A stretch of DNA of 64,000 bases from Hybos culiciformis (taxonomy: Eukaryota; Arthropoda; Insecta; Diptera; Hybotidae): positions 102,608,485-102,672,484 of the forward strand of contig OZ023273.1 of NCBI GenBank assembly GCA_964007475.1. The letters run 5' to 3'. A model generated the notes under the pieces. That model was given only the letters and a program-made list of their open reading frames with translations, searched no databases and was not told where the DNA came from. Below, piece after piece: positions 12,268 through 22,615 of this stretch. Position numbers and translations under genes: made by a program. How positions within the stretch are numbered: position 1 is the first letter of the stretch; every line of letters starts with the position of its first letter.

Positions 12268-12336
12268 TTGGGAATCGAACCAGGCACCTTCTGACTTATA
12301 GTGTGATGTTCTAGCCACTAAGCCATATTGTCCATA
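12268..12336 (-). ncRNA. tRNA-like (SINE-type) sequence, degenerate
   Basis: On the minus strand it has a TGGCTTAGTGG A box and a GGTTCGATTCC B box. The anticodon-stem region differs from the 63.9-kb copy and no longer pairs well. Same family as the copies at 57,297 and 63,891. Confidence 0.65.
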
Positions 12337-14943
12337 TGATTTTGGTTTTCTTAAATATAATAAAAAAATAAGTATTTTTATTCTTCTTTTTCTCAGAAAA
12401 AATCTCATGCGTTTTCGAACTCGATTCGAAAATAGATTTTTATCCTTTACCAAATTCGAAAATACAACGCGCCTAAAGAAGTATAAACTTCAAAAAAATT
12501 AAAGTATTTGACGATTTATTCGTTTTGGGTAAGGTAGACCACAGTAGAAATTCATTTTGAGAATTTTTTCTAAAAATGTTTTTTTTTTTCTATTAAATAT
12601 GGTTACAAAAATACATTTTGTATGGGCGATCGAAATTCTTTTTTATTATATGCGGGTATAAATACATGCGAACGAAATTCATGGAGCGGGAACTATTTTT
12701 GGTCAGAAAGAAAAAAATTCTCTTCCTTTCTACTTTTTCCTAAACTTATTTTCCAGAAAATTCATAACATAAAACCACAACATATTCGAATAAAGTTTCA
12801 CCTACGTATATGTATAGATTAGATACATAATATTAACAAACTTTTCAACTTTGAATTCGAACTATTATAAGTGAAAAGATCAATTATGAATTTTCGCACT
12901 AAGAAATATTTATTTGTTAATATTTATTATGTTATTTGTACTCAAATAGTTAAAGCAAAATAGTTAAAGTTTGATAAGCGCAAAATTATATGAGTAATAT
13001 CTAAGGTTATTTTTTTAATTTAATTGCTTCTTTTGTTTATTTTTAATAATTGCTTTAATCCCTTTTTAAAAAGTAATAAATTAAAAAATGTATATAAATT
13101 ATTTGAAAAAGGGTTTTAAATAAGAAGAAATCATAAAATATTTTAAAATTTCAAACATATAGGATTAGTTAAAATATTAAGGACATTGAGGTGAACTTAT
13201 TACAAATCGGAAGAATTATTAGGGATGTCCATTCCCGTATATTACATAAAAGCAAAAAACATATAATTTATTTCTGCTTGATCACCATCAATTTTGTAAT
13301 AAAAACTGCTTTATTATGGTTTCTAGCTATTTTTTTTGGAAAATTCATAAAGAAACTGGAAAATAACGAAAAAGAATTTTAAATTAATCTTATTTTAATG
13401 GCTATTTTTTAGGTATACTTACGAAGATTAAAAATAAAAACTGACTACTTTCGTTTATTGACATTTTTCTCTTTGTCTTATCCTAACATATTAAAATGAT
13501 ATAAAAAAAAGGTAAAAGAAAAGGAGTTTGTCTACAATTTCAAGTTTTTCGATAAAACATATCTTGAATGTAAACTATGTAGTCGTAGTCTTTGTCTAGG
13601 TCTGCTTTATGTGCAATCTAGATACACAAGATTTTTGCAACTTTGCTTTCAATGCATGACTTTCAATTTTTACTTAATCAATTATTCTAAAAGTGTTTAT
13701 TATATAAAAATCAATCACAATATTTATTTATGAAGAATAATGAAATTTCAAAATAAAACATAAAAATCATGCAAAATAAGTAAAAGACAACTGTCCCAGA
13801 AATGGGATGAAAATATAATTTATTTTTATTTCTATTCCTATTTCTTTCCTTTTGAACTTTAAGTATTTTCCGATCGATAACATTCTTTAAGTGTCAATAA
13901 GGGATTCTTTTTTTATTATTTCCATAGTATTGATTCAATATGTTTATGCGGAAAATTTTGTTACCTCTGCAAAAAAAAAAATATATATCGTACATACAAA
14001 ATTAGGTGGTTGTTTTTTAAAATACCTTTTTTTTTGCCGGAAAATAATTTTCTTTTTGTTTATAGAAAGTATATATAGGAAACAAAATTAGATTTTCTAA
14101 TATTATTTTGAATATTTCACAAAAAATTTATTTTAACTGCAGAATGACAGCTCTTCAAGAAAAAAAATTGATAAAGGAAATACAGGATTAAAACTCACGG
14201 GTCTAACCACTTTACCACCTACTGATATTTTTGGAGGATTTAGGTTAACAAAATTTCTGTAGAAACAAGAATCCTTAACCGACTGTAAGATTAGAAAATG
14301 AGTCACAAAATTCCATGATTATCAATAAGGCTTATAACATTGTTATATTTGAATTATGCATGGATGTAGGCCCGGAATACTACTGGAATATACAGCTAGT
14401 TCATTTAAAATACAAAATTTGTAGCCAAATTTCCCAAGAATTTTGTGACAAGCTTTGCTTTTAACAATTTTAACTTATATGTTTTTAAACCCAGTTTAAA
14501 TAGACATTTTTTTCAAACAAAATGTTGTATTTAATTAACTGATTAAAAATTTAATTTTTCTTACAGGAAATATAAGAATTTGAATTGTACGATTGAAAAA
14601 TGTGGTGAATTATACTGTTGAATGAATTGTCAACATATACATACATAAAAGAATCTGAAAAGACAATGAAAATGTAACAAAAGAAGTGTTTTAATCTTTA
14701 AACAGACAGATTTATCTTTTCTTTCTGATTGTAAAATGTATACAGAAAGCATTTTTCTATATCAAAAGCCATTCTCATGACACTTATAAAGTCAACACAA
14801 ACCTCTTTATTGTTAATTTTTTTTTCAAGAGAGAAAATGAGAAAATGAGCTTTAATCCTTTAAATTAAAAAAAAAATTTATTCATTGAATTTAATCTTGG
14901 ATATTAAAAATGGAATTAAAAATTATTGTGGGGTAATAGTATC

Positions 14944-15450
14944 AGGCCCGGTCCTAGCTGATTCTGCGCCCTGTGCCGATTTTGAAAATTGCGCCCATAA
15001 GCATAGTATAAGTCATTTTCACGTCACCATTGAGGTAGACCAGGCCTAGGCAACCCAAAACATAAGCGAGCAAATTTTAAGAAATATCAAAAATTAAAGA
15101 GCCGCAAATTTTTTTAATAATTATAAATGTGTGTAAGAAAATCAATATATTTAATTTTTGATTTATATACCGTTTTAAAATATTAAAAATAAATAAAACA
15201 ATAATTTTGATTTCTAATTATGAATTTTATATACATTGTTCAAAATATATAATTCTTCAAAATTAATTGTAATTTTAATGACGACACCCTTAATTGATTT
15301 GTTCAATTCTCGTCCGTCATTGAAACTCGATGTTTATTTTTACAAAATAATAAAAATTCTTTATTTGTAGTTTACAGTGGAAAAAAAATTCTTGATTTGT
15401 AGTTTAGGGTGCAAGAAAATTCTTTATTTGTAGTTTAGAATGAAAAAAGT
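14944..15450 (+). mobile_element. Fragments of hAT-type element ends
   Basis: CAGGCCCGGTCCTAGC at 14,944 with nearby GCGCCC words, and CAGGCCTAGGCAACC at about 15,049 followed by GAGCCGCAAA, both look like 5' termini of hAT elements. No matching right ends were found, so these are treated as truncated pieces. The rest is A/T-rich and unassigned. Confidence 0.35.
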
Positions 15451-16300
15451 TTAGGCCGGGTGAAAAAAAAAATTTGTCAGAATTGTTCTTCGAGCCGAAT
15501 GCATGGTATGATTAATTTTAAGGTTGATTACGGGGGGTGTATGCAAATACAAAAATTCTGAGTTCAAGATGAACTCATGAAGATTTTTATCATGTGTTAT
15601 GATAAAAGAGAAATTGGTGAAAGTAGAGGCAATAGAAAGTGCTCTACTTTCAACTATGAATCTGGTGTTGAGTCTACTGTCTAAGGACATCCTGTTCAAA
15701 GGCTGGGTCTAAGCTCGTCGGTGGGTGGGTAAGGACAGTGAACACCAGAGGGTTCATAACATAGTTTATAGGATGTCTCTGATAAAAGGTTTAAAATTGA
15801 GATAATAGCAAAAAAAGAAAAAAAGGAAACCCCGACCAAAAATAAAAATAAACATTTTAAAATTAAATGACTATGTTGTCATTCTTCAGCTTATGGCTAT
15901 GGCCATCTTGAGCTGGACCTTACTTCAGCATTTCAATGTACCTGTTAGGACCTGTGGATGTGAATTTAGTGTAAAGACATTTTCTTTTATTCTGTTTACA
16001 TTAAATTTATTAAAAAGTTAAAAAAAATTTATAAGCTTAAATAAAATTTAATTACAGCAGTTTGGAATTGTTCTTCATTTACAATGGTTGAAAAATATTT
16101 CTGTTTGTAATCTTGTATTATAGGATTTTTATTTTACAATTTCCTATTTCATATATCTTTTATTAAATATTAGTTTCATCTAAAAAAATTTTTATTTGTA
16201 ATGATTTAAAGTTTTAATTTACTTTATCATATATATATAAACATTTTCTTTTGAATTTTTTTTATAGTATTTTTACTATTTTTTTACTATTTGCCTACTT
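15451..16300. other. Unassigned, less A/T-biased segment
   Basis: The stretch 15,450-15,800 has noticeably higher G+C than its surroundings and an open minus-strand frame of 82 codons (15,451-15,699). I recognise no domain in it, and the frame has no convincing coding signature. 15,800-16,300 is A/T-rich with nothing recognisable. It could be the 3' part of a degraded retroelement or of a transcript upstream of the zinc-knuckle gene. Confidence 0.3.
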
Positions 16301-16334
16301 TTGAGGACTTAATTCTGTTTGTTTTTGTTGCCGA

Positions 16335-16982
16335 CAGGCGTCTTCACCGCAATGTTATGGTATGTGGTGGCGCTATTTAGGTCTGTTTTCTCCTAGTGGT
16401 GGCTTTAAAAACCTTGTCGGTGGGTAAAAAAAAATTTCTTGCTTTTTGCTTTATGTTTGAAGAATTTTTTTTTACATGAAATTGTGGTTTTTTTTTTTTG
16501 TTTTTATTTTTTTTGAAAATATAAGAAAATAGATAAAAAAAATTAGTTTTGTTATTTATATATAATAAAATTAGTAAGAAGTTTATATTGATACAAGTGT
16601 CAACCATCCAATAAAAAAATTTTTTTTTCAGCCGGTTATAAATTTTGTTTGGCGGCTCGCTGATGATTTTTGTGTTGGGTGGTAACATTAAGTTCGATAT
16701 TGATACGTATTACTTTTTTATACGTGTTAAAACTAAAAAGTGTTTTTTTTTTTTATTCGGTGTAAAAAATTTTGTGTTAAAAAAAAATTTTGTGTTTTAT
16801 TTAATTATAAAAAAATTTTTAAAAAGTTTTCGTATATTTTTTTTTTATTTTTAAATATCTCGGTTATTAAAAGGTGAAATAGGTAAGTTTTTTTTCCTTT
16901 TTTTTTTTCTTGAATATTTAAAATTTTCTTGGGTTGGTTTTTTTTTTTTCTAAAATTATATTTTAAAAAATTTTTCTTTTCA
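16335..16982 (+). other. Probable 5' UTR exons and introns of the zinc-knuckle gene
   Basis: G+C-richer islands at 16,330-16,420 and 16,630-16,690 are separated by T-rich tracts ending in CAG (TTTTTTCAG at about 16,631). An exon ends at 16,882 with a GTAAGT donor, and the intron 16,883-16,983 ends in TTTTCAG three bases before the start codon. The upstream exon borders are my inference from splice-site-like words only. Confidence 0.45.
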
Positions 16983-16986
16983 GATT

Positions 16987-17527
16987 ATGAATCGTTGGGA
17001 TTTTCCAATTGTCGTTCCTTATAGGATTTGTTGGCGCTGTGGCCAAAAAGGTCATCTGTGGCGTCAGTGTGATGCCCAGGTGGTCGACGATTTAAAGGAC
17101 ACTCGTAACGAGTGTTATGGTTGTGGGAGGCAGGTGCATAAGGGTACCTGCTCCTATACTTATGTAAGTATATTTTTTTTATTTTTTTTATAATTTTTTT
17201 ATATATATATATATTTTTTTTTTTTTTTCAGTATCGCTCGTCCCTTTGGTGCCAAAGATGTGGGAGTAATCTCCATCTTATCACCGAATGTGACTTTTGT
17301 TGGCAGTGTGGGTTAGACCACAGAGATGGAGTTCATCGGGGACCTGAATGTGGTCAATGTCTTCGGCAGGGACATTATACCTGGACATGTCCTTGGATGT
17401 ACGAGAATGAGTCTGCTGACTCAGGAGTTGAAGATCCAGGTAAGTTTTATTTTATATATATTTATATGATATTTATTTATTTTTTTTTTTTTTATTTTTT
17501 TTTTCAGTGATTAATAATGAAGAATAG
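16987..17527 (+). CDS. CCHC zinc-knuckle protein, 3 coding exons
   Basis: Coding exons 16,987-17,163, 17,232-17,439 and 17,508-17,527 are joined by two 68-nt introns with GTAAGT donors and T-rich CAG acceptors. Together they give a 134-residue protein ending in TAG at 17,525. It has a run of zinc knuckles: C15-x2-C18-x4-H23-x4-C28, C43-x2-C46-x4-H51-x3-C55, C66-x2-C69-x4-H74-x4-C79, an irregular C82-x2-C85 with H89/H94, and C99-x2-C102-x4-H107-x4-C112. Such arrays bind single-stranded RNA or DNA in CNBP-like, Air1-like and retroelement Gag proteins. The tail is acidic. Phase is kept across both introns, and the knuckle spacing resumes correctly over the first junction, which supports the model. 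The start is the ATG right after a 5' UTR intron. It could be a host gene, a domesticated Gag-like gene or the accessory ORF of an unknown element. The end of exon 2 and all of exon 3 are repeated inverted at 18,112-18,394. Confidence 0.7.
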
Positions 17528-17666
17528 GAGGTGAATAAGAAAAGTGGATTAGGCCTATAGGGGACACCACTCTAAAAAAAACGCGCCTATTTCTCTACCT
17601 CTATGGTGGTGTGGAAAAGGGAAAATTTTCATTTGTTTTGGTAAGTATTTTCTTTTTCTTTTTTTT
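17384..17666 (+). repeat. Inner inverted repeat, left copy
   Basis: Covers the 3' end of zinc-knuckle exon 2, intron 2, exon 3, module A and the start of the next intron. The reverse complement at 18,112-18,394 is essentially identical except for homopolymer lengths. Confidence 0.9.
17544..17630 (+). ncRNA. Structured-RNA-like module, copy A
   Basis: It lies just downstream of the zinc-knuckle stop codon and is followed by a GTAAGT donor at 17,641, so it is probably in the 3' UTR or a downstream exon. Predicted elements: GTGG (17,544) pairing with CCAC (17,567), a single-stranded TAAAAAAAACGCGCC, then a stem TTTCTC (17,590-17,595) with GGGAAA (17,619-17,624) capped by ACCTC...GGTGG. Homologous copy B at 17,982 keeps the same stems with base-pair-preserving changes. 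All three frames contain stops. No known ribozyme or riboswitch family is recognised. Confidence 0.5.
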
Positions 17667-17981
17667 TTTTTATAAAAATTAAAATTTCTTTTCTTTTGTA
17701 GGTTTCTAACAGTTTCAAGATGTTGATAATTTTTTTTTTTTTTTTTTTTTTTTGGTGTGACTGTCCAGTCCATTTGTGATGTGCCATCAAAATCCTTCCT
17801 TGAGGTTTGGAAATAGTGACGGCGTCCAGCTGTCACTTGGTAAATATTATTATTTATTATTTATATTTTTTTTTTGATAAGGTGAATATGTTCTTCTCTA
17901 TATAAAAAAAAGAAAATTTAGAAATAAAGGAAAATTTAAAAATAAAGGAAAATTTGAATTTACAAATTGTAAAAAAGGAAA
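17641..17981 (+). other. Downstream intron/exon-like segments between modules A and B
   Basis: A short intron (17,641-17,701, GTAAGT...TTTTGTAG) is followed by a G+C-richer stretch (17,702-17,840, broken by a T-run) ending CACTTG then GTAAAT. Then comes A-rich sequence up to module B. This looks like continued non-coding exons of the zinc-knuckle transcript; no open frame of note. Confidence 0.35.
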
Positions 17982-18066
17982 GTGGAATATGCCTCTTGGG
18001 GATACCACTATAAAAAAACGCGCCGAGCTCCCTACCTCATAAGGTGGTGTGGAAACGGGAGCTTGG
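17982..18066 (+). ncRNA. Structured-RNA-like module, copy B
   Basis: It matches copy A in order: GTGG (17,982) with CCAC (18,005), CC..GG inner stem, the invariant TAAAAAAACGCGCC, then GCTCCC (18,027-18,032) with GGGAGC (18,057-18,062) around ACCTCATAAGGT. Relative to copy A, two stem positions change on both sides (T-A to G-C and T-A to C-G) and one changes T-G to C-G, so pairing is maintained. A canonical donor does not follow directly. Confidence 0.5.
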
Positions 18067-18111
18067 CAGTAAGAAAATTTTGAAGAAAAAAAAATTTTTT
18101 TTTTATAAAAA

Positions 18112-18394
18112 ATTAAAAAAAAGAAAAAGAAAATACTTACCAAAACAAATGAAAATTTTCCCTTTTCCACACCACCATAGAGGTAGAGAAATAGGCGCGT
18201 TTTTTTTAGAGTGGTGTCCCCTATAGGCCTAATCCACTTTTCTTATTCACCTCCTATTCTTCATTATTAATCACTGAAAACAAAAATAAAAAAAAAAAAA
18301 AATAAATATCATATAAATATATATAAAATAAAACTTACCTGGATCTTCAACTCCTGAGTCAGCAGACTCATTCTCGTACATCCAAGGACATGTC
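18112..18394 (-). repeat. Inner inverted repeat, right copy, ends at gap
   Basis: A near-identical inverted copy of 17,384-17,666, including a third copy of the RNA-like module on the minus strand. It stops exactly at the 200-N gap, so the rest of the inverted copy (knuckle exons) may lie in the gap. An artefactual fold-back at a contig end is a real alternative. Confidence 0.9.
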
Positions 18395-18594
18395 NNNNNN
18401 NNNNNNNNNNNNNNNNNNNNNNNNNNNNNNNNNNNNNNNNNNNNNNNNNNNNNNNNNNNNNNNNNNNNNNNNNNNNNNNNNNNNNNNNNNNNNNNNNNNN
18501 NNNNNNNNNNNNNNNNNNNNNNNNNNNNNNNNNNNNNNNNNNNNNNNNNNNNNNNNNNNNNNNNNNNNNNNNNNNNNNNNNNNNNNNNNNNNNN
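18395..18594. other. Assembly gap (200 N)
   Basis: Exactly 200 N: a placeholder of unknown true size. Any frame drawn through it is meaningless. Confidence 1.
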
Positions 18595-18833
18595 ACAACA
18601 TATCCCCACATGAAAATTTAAAAGTTTTAATAGAAATTTCTTTATGTTGTCCAGGCACTAATGCTGAAAGGGTATTTTCACTAGGGAATGATTATTGGAG
18701 CAGTGAGAAGTCGCAACTTTCTGTAAAAACATTATCTGCCGTCTTAACAGTCAAATTTAATATACAAAATGAAAAAATGAAAGATGTTCGGATGTGGCTA
18801 CATTATTTTTTTTTCTTTTTTGTTCACCTATGA
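18595..18833 (+). pseudogene. hAT transposase C-terminal dimerisation region, partial
   Basis: The frame in phase with 18,597 reads to a TGA at 18,831 and shows the hAT C-terminal dimerisation signature: PGTNAERVFSLGNDYW, then SSEKSQLSVKTLSAVLTVK. In hAT transposases and their domesticated relatives this region forms the transposase oligomer next to the split catalytic core. The upstream part is lost in the gap, so it is unknown whether the gene is whole. The frame itself is intact here. The tail passes into a T-run encoding phenylalanines, which suggests the original end is eroded. No hAT terminus could be located just downstream. Confidence 0.75.
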
Positions 18834-21171
18834 AATAATTGCAAAGTGTACTCTTTTTGAACAAAAAATAGTTGGTCACCTTAATTAGGTATATTATACG
18901 TAAAAACTATTTCCAGTACTTGCAACTTCCTGTACAACTTTTGGACAATATTTTGGTCAGTTTAAAGGTTTTTAATCCATAGATAAGATATAGTAATAGA
19001 TGGCCCACTCAAAAGATTTACTACAGCGCCTGATGGATTTGTGGAGGGAAGGTGAACTAAAAAAATAAAATTTTTGTAGGTGGCAGTATTTCTAATATTT
19101 CAAATAAAATTATTAAAATTCAAATTTGCAGGAAAAAAAAGAAGATTATGAATAAAAGATAAGTTTATTTTTATAGCAATTTTTTTATTTTCTTAATTTT
19201 TTTAGTTTTTATAAAATGTTTTCTGAAATATATTATTGCATTTTTTTTCTATTTGATCACTTATATAATTCTAACATTTTCACTTAAAATTCTATTTATT
19301 TTATTGCAATAATTATTAATTAATAAATTAAATGTATAATCTTAAATTAACTTAAATTCCAATAAATCCAACTTTGTTTTTGTTTTTGTTTTTTTTTAAA
19401 TAAAATCCACAATTAAAATTCAAATATGTACATTCAACTTTTATTCAGTTTCTTTTTTTCTTAAATAATATCTTCTATTACTTTTATAATAATTTAGTCT
19501 GTTTTCTAAAATAAGTTCAAAATGTAACTTCAATTAAAATTGTTTTTCAAAAATCCAGTTTATAATTTTTTTTAATAAAATTCAAATTATTTTTTTCTCA
19601 AAATTAATCACCTACACGTCTAAATGCTTTTATTTCAAAAAAATGAATAAATAAGAAAAAAAGCTCAGCCGGCTGGGTTGACAATAAAACAAAACGTAAA
19701 CAAACAAGAGCGCCGCATGTGGTTGAAAGGTGAAACACATTAAGAAACTGAAATTAATTTTGTTCTAAGTGAACCTACCATGTTTTAATCGCTCTTCGTT
19801 GTAAAAGTTTACCGTGCTATAATAATGCATTATTACTATAATAAACTGTGAGAAAATCCTTAAATTTACTGAAGTCATAAAATCTTCTTCCTGAAACAAC
19901 AAACACATAATAAATAATATGAATATGAACATATTTTTACAAATCGCTAAGAGATTTTAAAAGTCTATGAGCAAATGAGAATTATAACTATTGAATAATG
20001 ATCATTTAAAATCACCTGTCCCTCGTTTTACACGGGAGATACGTTCCTCATGAAACCGTGTAACTCGAAAAATTACCGTGTAAAGCGAAAAATAGTCTTT
20101 TTCAGTCATTTATTTCATAGAAAATACGAGTTACGAGTATGTTTAATAAAATATAATATAATTAAATATTTAATAAAATGTAATATTATCAATTTAATCA
20201 TAGAAAACATAATAATATTTTAATTTATTTCTAAAATAAAAAATATAATAACTGAAAAAAAAGTGAATTCCCTTTTTTATATTTTTATCAAGAAGATTTT
20301 TGACAGTATACAACTTAAGTGGTACCAGAATTACCAGAATTATAATTAAGTGCAAATAACTTCGTGTGCATTCAAAATAGTCATTTAAAAAAAAAAATTT
20401 ATTTAAAAAAAGTGTAAGATCGAAAACGTGTTAAACGAGTACCGTGATAAACCGGGTGGGGGGGGGATAGGTGTATTTTCAATAATTTTTTCTGAAATTA
20501 TTTACTTGATAAGGTAAATTGACAAAAAACTCGCTTGTGTCAAATTAGATCCAAAACGAATATACATTATTCATAAATTATTCACACCTTGAAGGATATT
20601 TTAATCATTTAAAACTTTTTAATTCTAAACATTTTACTCCCCCATAAAAAAAAAATTTTGAACGTCAATACAAAATAAAAGTCATCCAAAAATTTGTAAA
20701 AATTTGTTTTTATTTCTATTTTTTTTTGATCGAAATCTTTTTTTTCTTTTTGGAACATTTGTTTTTGGTTGGGGTATGCAGCATTATAATAAAGCAGAGG
20801 GTAAAAGGTTTTTATGTGTCGAAAAAAAATTAATTCAAAAAGGGTTGATTGAAATTTTGATTCTCATAGCCTTTCATCCATTTAAGCAAACTAATTTACA
20901 TAAAAAAATAACAACCAAATTTTGTACATGGATAAAAGTTTATTATATGAAATATAAAAATTTAGTTAGTATTTAAATTTAGGTAATCGTCCATAAATTC
21001 TGTCATTTATATTGTCTGTAAATTGGTTAAATATGGAATAAGACCTATGTTTATTAAAACACTGACCTTTTGAATGTTGATTACATTAATACAGATTATC
21101 GAAAAAAAAGTTTTTGTGAAAATTGATTTTATAGGTATTCTTCAGTCTATTTCTATGATAACTGTTTGATT
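18834..21171. other. A/T-rich interior with one possible MITE relic
   Basis: Mostly featureless. At about 20,020-20,100 and 20,410-20,470 the words CCCTCGTTTTACACGG / CGTGTAAAGCG and AACGTGTTAAACGAG / CCGTGATAAACCGGG form a decayed inverted pair, typical of an old MITE. An open frame at 20,704-20,976 shows no domain and is not called. Confidence 0.35.
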
Positions 21172-21179
21172 CCGGTAGA

Positions 21180-21954
21180 CAGCGGTGGCTCAAAAATATT
21201 TTTTTTTCCTCGCGCCCTAGGCAATCTATTTGTGGCGCCCTCTCCACCAATGAAAACAGATATGTAAAGAAAATAACCTTGTTCCATGAAATTGTTCTTA
21301 GTGAATTTAGGGTAAAAAAATAGAGTTTAAAAATAATATTAGTACATATAATGATATAATTATTTATTATGAAAAAAGTAAAATGGTATGTATAATATTT
21401 AAAATGATATATATTTTTTTCAATTTTTTTTTCTTATTTGATTGTCCACCTCGTTTTCCTGATTAGAGTTCTTTTAACTTTGTTATTTTTATCTATGTAA
21501 ATAATACAATAATCAGAATTAATTTGTTAATAATTATAATGTATATTACAATACTTAAGATACTGTAACCTACATTTTTACATAACTCACAACAGTTTAA
21601 CTTTTCGTGCCTTTTGTTTGGCCACTATAATTTTTTGCGAATAAATAATACTGTATAAATTTTCAGAAAATTTAAAATTCTGTGAAAAGTCATGGCCACC
21701 TAAGAAATACTTACTCAATTTCAATTAAAAATTTCAAAATTTGAATATTTTGTTTTTATATATAATTTTTATGTATAATTTTTAAAAAAGTAGCTTTTAT
21801 TTTTCTCTTCAAATTTTTTGGCGCCCTCAACAGTTTATAAAAAATCGTATAACTAAATAAAATATCTTTTTATTTTTTCTCGTATTTTGGCGCCCTCCAC
21901 AGTTTAGCGCCCTAGGCGACCGCCTAGGCTGCCTATATGGTAGAGCCACCCCTG
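21180..21954. mobile_element. hAT MITE with perfect 8-bp target duplication
   Basis: Termini CAGCGGTGGCTC and GAGCCACCCCTG form a short imperfect terminal inverted repeat. They are flanked on both sides by CCGGTAGA (21,172-21,179 and 21,955-21,962), a perfect 8-bp duplication as hAT transposases make. Subterminal GCGCCCT words recur near both ends. Non-coding inside. Confidence 0.85.
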
Positions 21955-21962
21955 CCGGTAGA

Positions 21963-22615
21963 TGGTGTACTCTTTAGATGAAGAAAACAAAAGTTTAAGA
22001 AAACTCAAAGCTGAAGAACGCATTAGTATTTTTACAAGGTGTTACATTTTATTGATATATATACTTTTCCCCTTTCCTATTTTCGATTTGGTTCCTATCA
22101 TTATAAACAAATCTTTAGGTGTAATAAGTTTCTGTTTTAAAGCTAAATTCAATTGCTTCGTGAAGCTGAACTGAATTTTTTCTTAAAATAACCCCCGGGC
22201 AAAAAGATTGTATAATCGCTCTATACTCTATTCACCATAAAAATTATATATATAGGGATACATATGTTTTTTAAAAACTATGATTTCTACTTTGTTTTTT
22301 TTTTTAGTTTTATTTCACATTTAATATGAAACCCGCATAAAATAAATAATATAAGTAGGATCAATAAATATGCTTTAAGAGATAAATTATAATAATGTTT
22401 TTTTTTAAAAAAACTATTAAGAAATATATGGCTAAAAATTTATCAACGTCCCTCATAATTAATTTGTTTCAAATTGGTTGTCATCTAATATAAAAACATA
22501 CAAAATTTTTTAGTTTTCAGAAAAAATTCGAAAGTTTAATTAACATTTAATTAAAAGAAAACGAACAAAAAGCCACAAAACTTGTCTAGTTCAGAAAAAG
22601 AAAACAAAAATTATA
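21963..22615. other. A/T-rich spacer, nothing recognised
   Basis: A short open frame (21,962-22,174) begins in the hAT target duplication and has no recognisable domain. The rest is A/T-rich. Confidence 0.4.

Larger units (their letters stand above)
9717..12492. mobile_element. Composite tRNA-like/GAAGTTTATACTTC element, left-arm only
   Basis: Begins with ACACACGAAGCAGTCATAG and ends with AGAAGTATAAACTTC, the two termini of a family also found at 54.4, 55.5, 57.5, 62.1 and 63.7 kb. Inside are a perfect-looking 240-bp palindrome (9,717-9,955), a plus-strand tRNA-like copy (10,309), a nested hAT-like element (10,550-11,919), the second half of the interrupted repeat (11,928-12,060) and a minus-strand tRNA-like copy (12,268). 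The other giant arm has an empty site (about 26,505-26,540), proving insertion. The order of parts suggests repeated insertion into or duplication of one element. Confidence 0.75.
3224..14940 (+). repeat. Left arm of giant inverted duplication
   Basis: From GTATGGTTGAAAATATG at 3,224 to the end at 14,940 (TGGGGTAATAGT), the sequence has a reverse-complement counterpart in 23,795-37,820, in colinear order. Anchor pairs: the block around 3,270-3,360 with 37,680-37,790; 7,810-7,870 with 31,050-31,120; 8,470 with 27,090; 9,430-9,500 with 26,730-26,780; 12,660-12,740 with 26,260-26,340; 13,560-13,640 with 25,180-25,270; 14,900 with 23,810. Arm-specific insertions listed separately account for the length differences. 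Outside these insertions I see no gene in the arm; the short open frames here are A/T-rich noise. Confidence 0.9.

Noticed and set aside
14190..14240. tRNA-like words in both giant arms (also 24,590-24,640)
   Set aside because: Only loose A/B-box resemblance (AAAGTGGTTAGAC, AGTTCTAATCC), with no anticodon arm I could draw.
16645..16854. 69-codon frame upstream of the knuckle gene
   Set aside because: Phenylalanine/lysine-rich translation of T/A runs, interrupted by probable splice signals.
17544..18066. Known self-cleaving ribozyme (hammerhead, twister, pistol, HDV-like)
   Set aside because: The conserved cores I know for these classes (for example CUGAUGA with GAAA for hammerhead) are not present in the right arrangement.
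18271..18833. Frames of 90-147 codons crossing the N gap
   Set aside because: They consist mainly of unknown residues; only the part from 18,595 (hAT) is real evidence.
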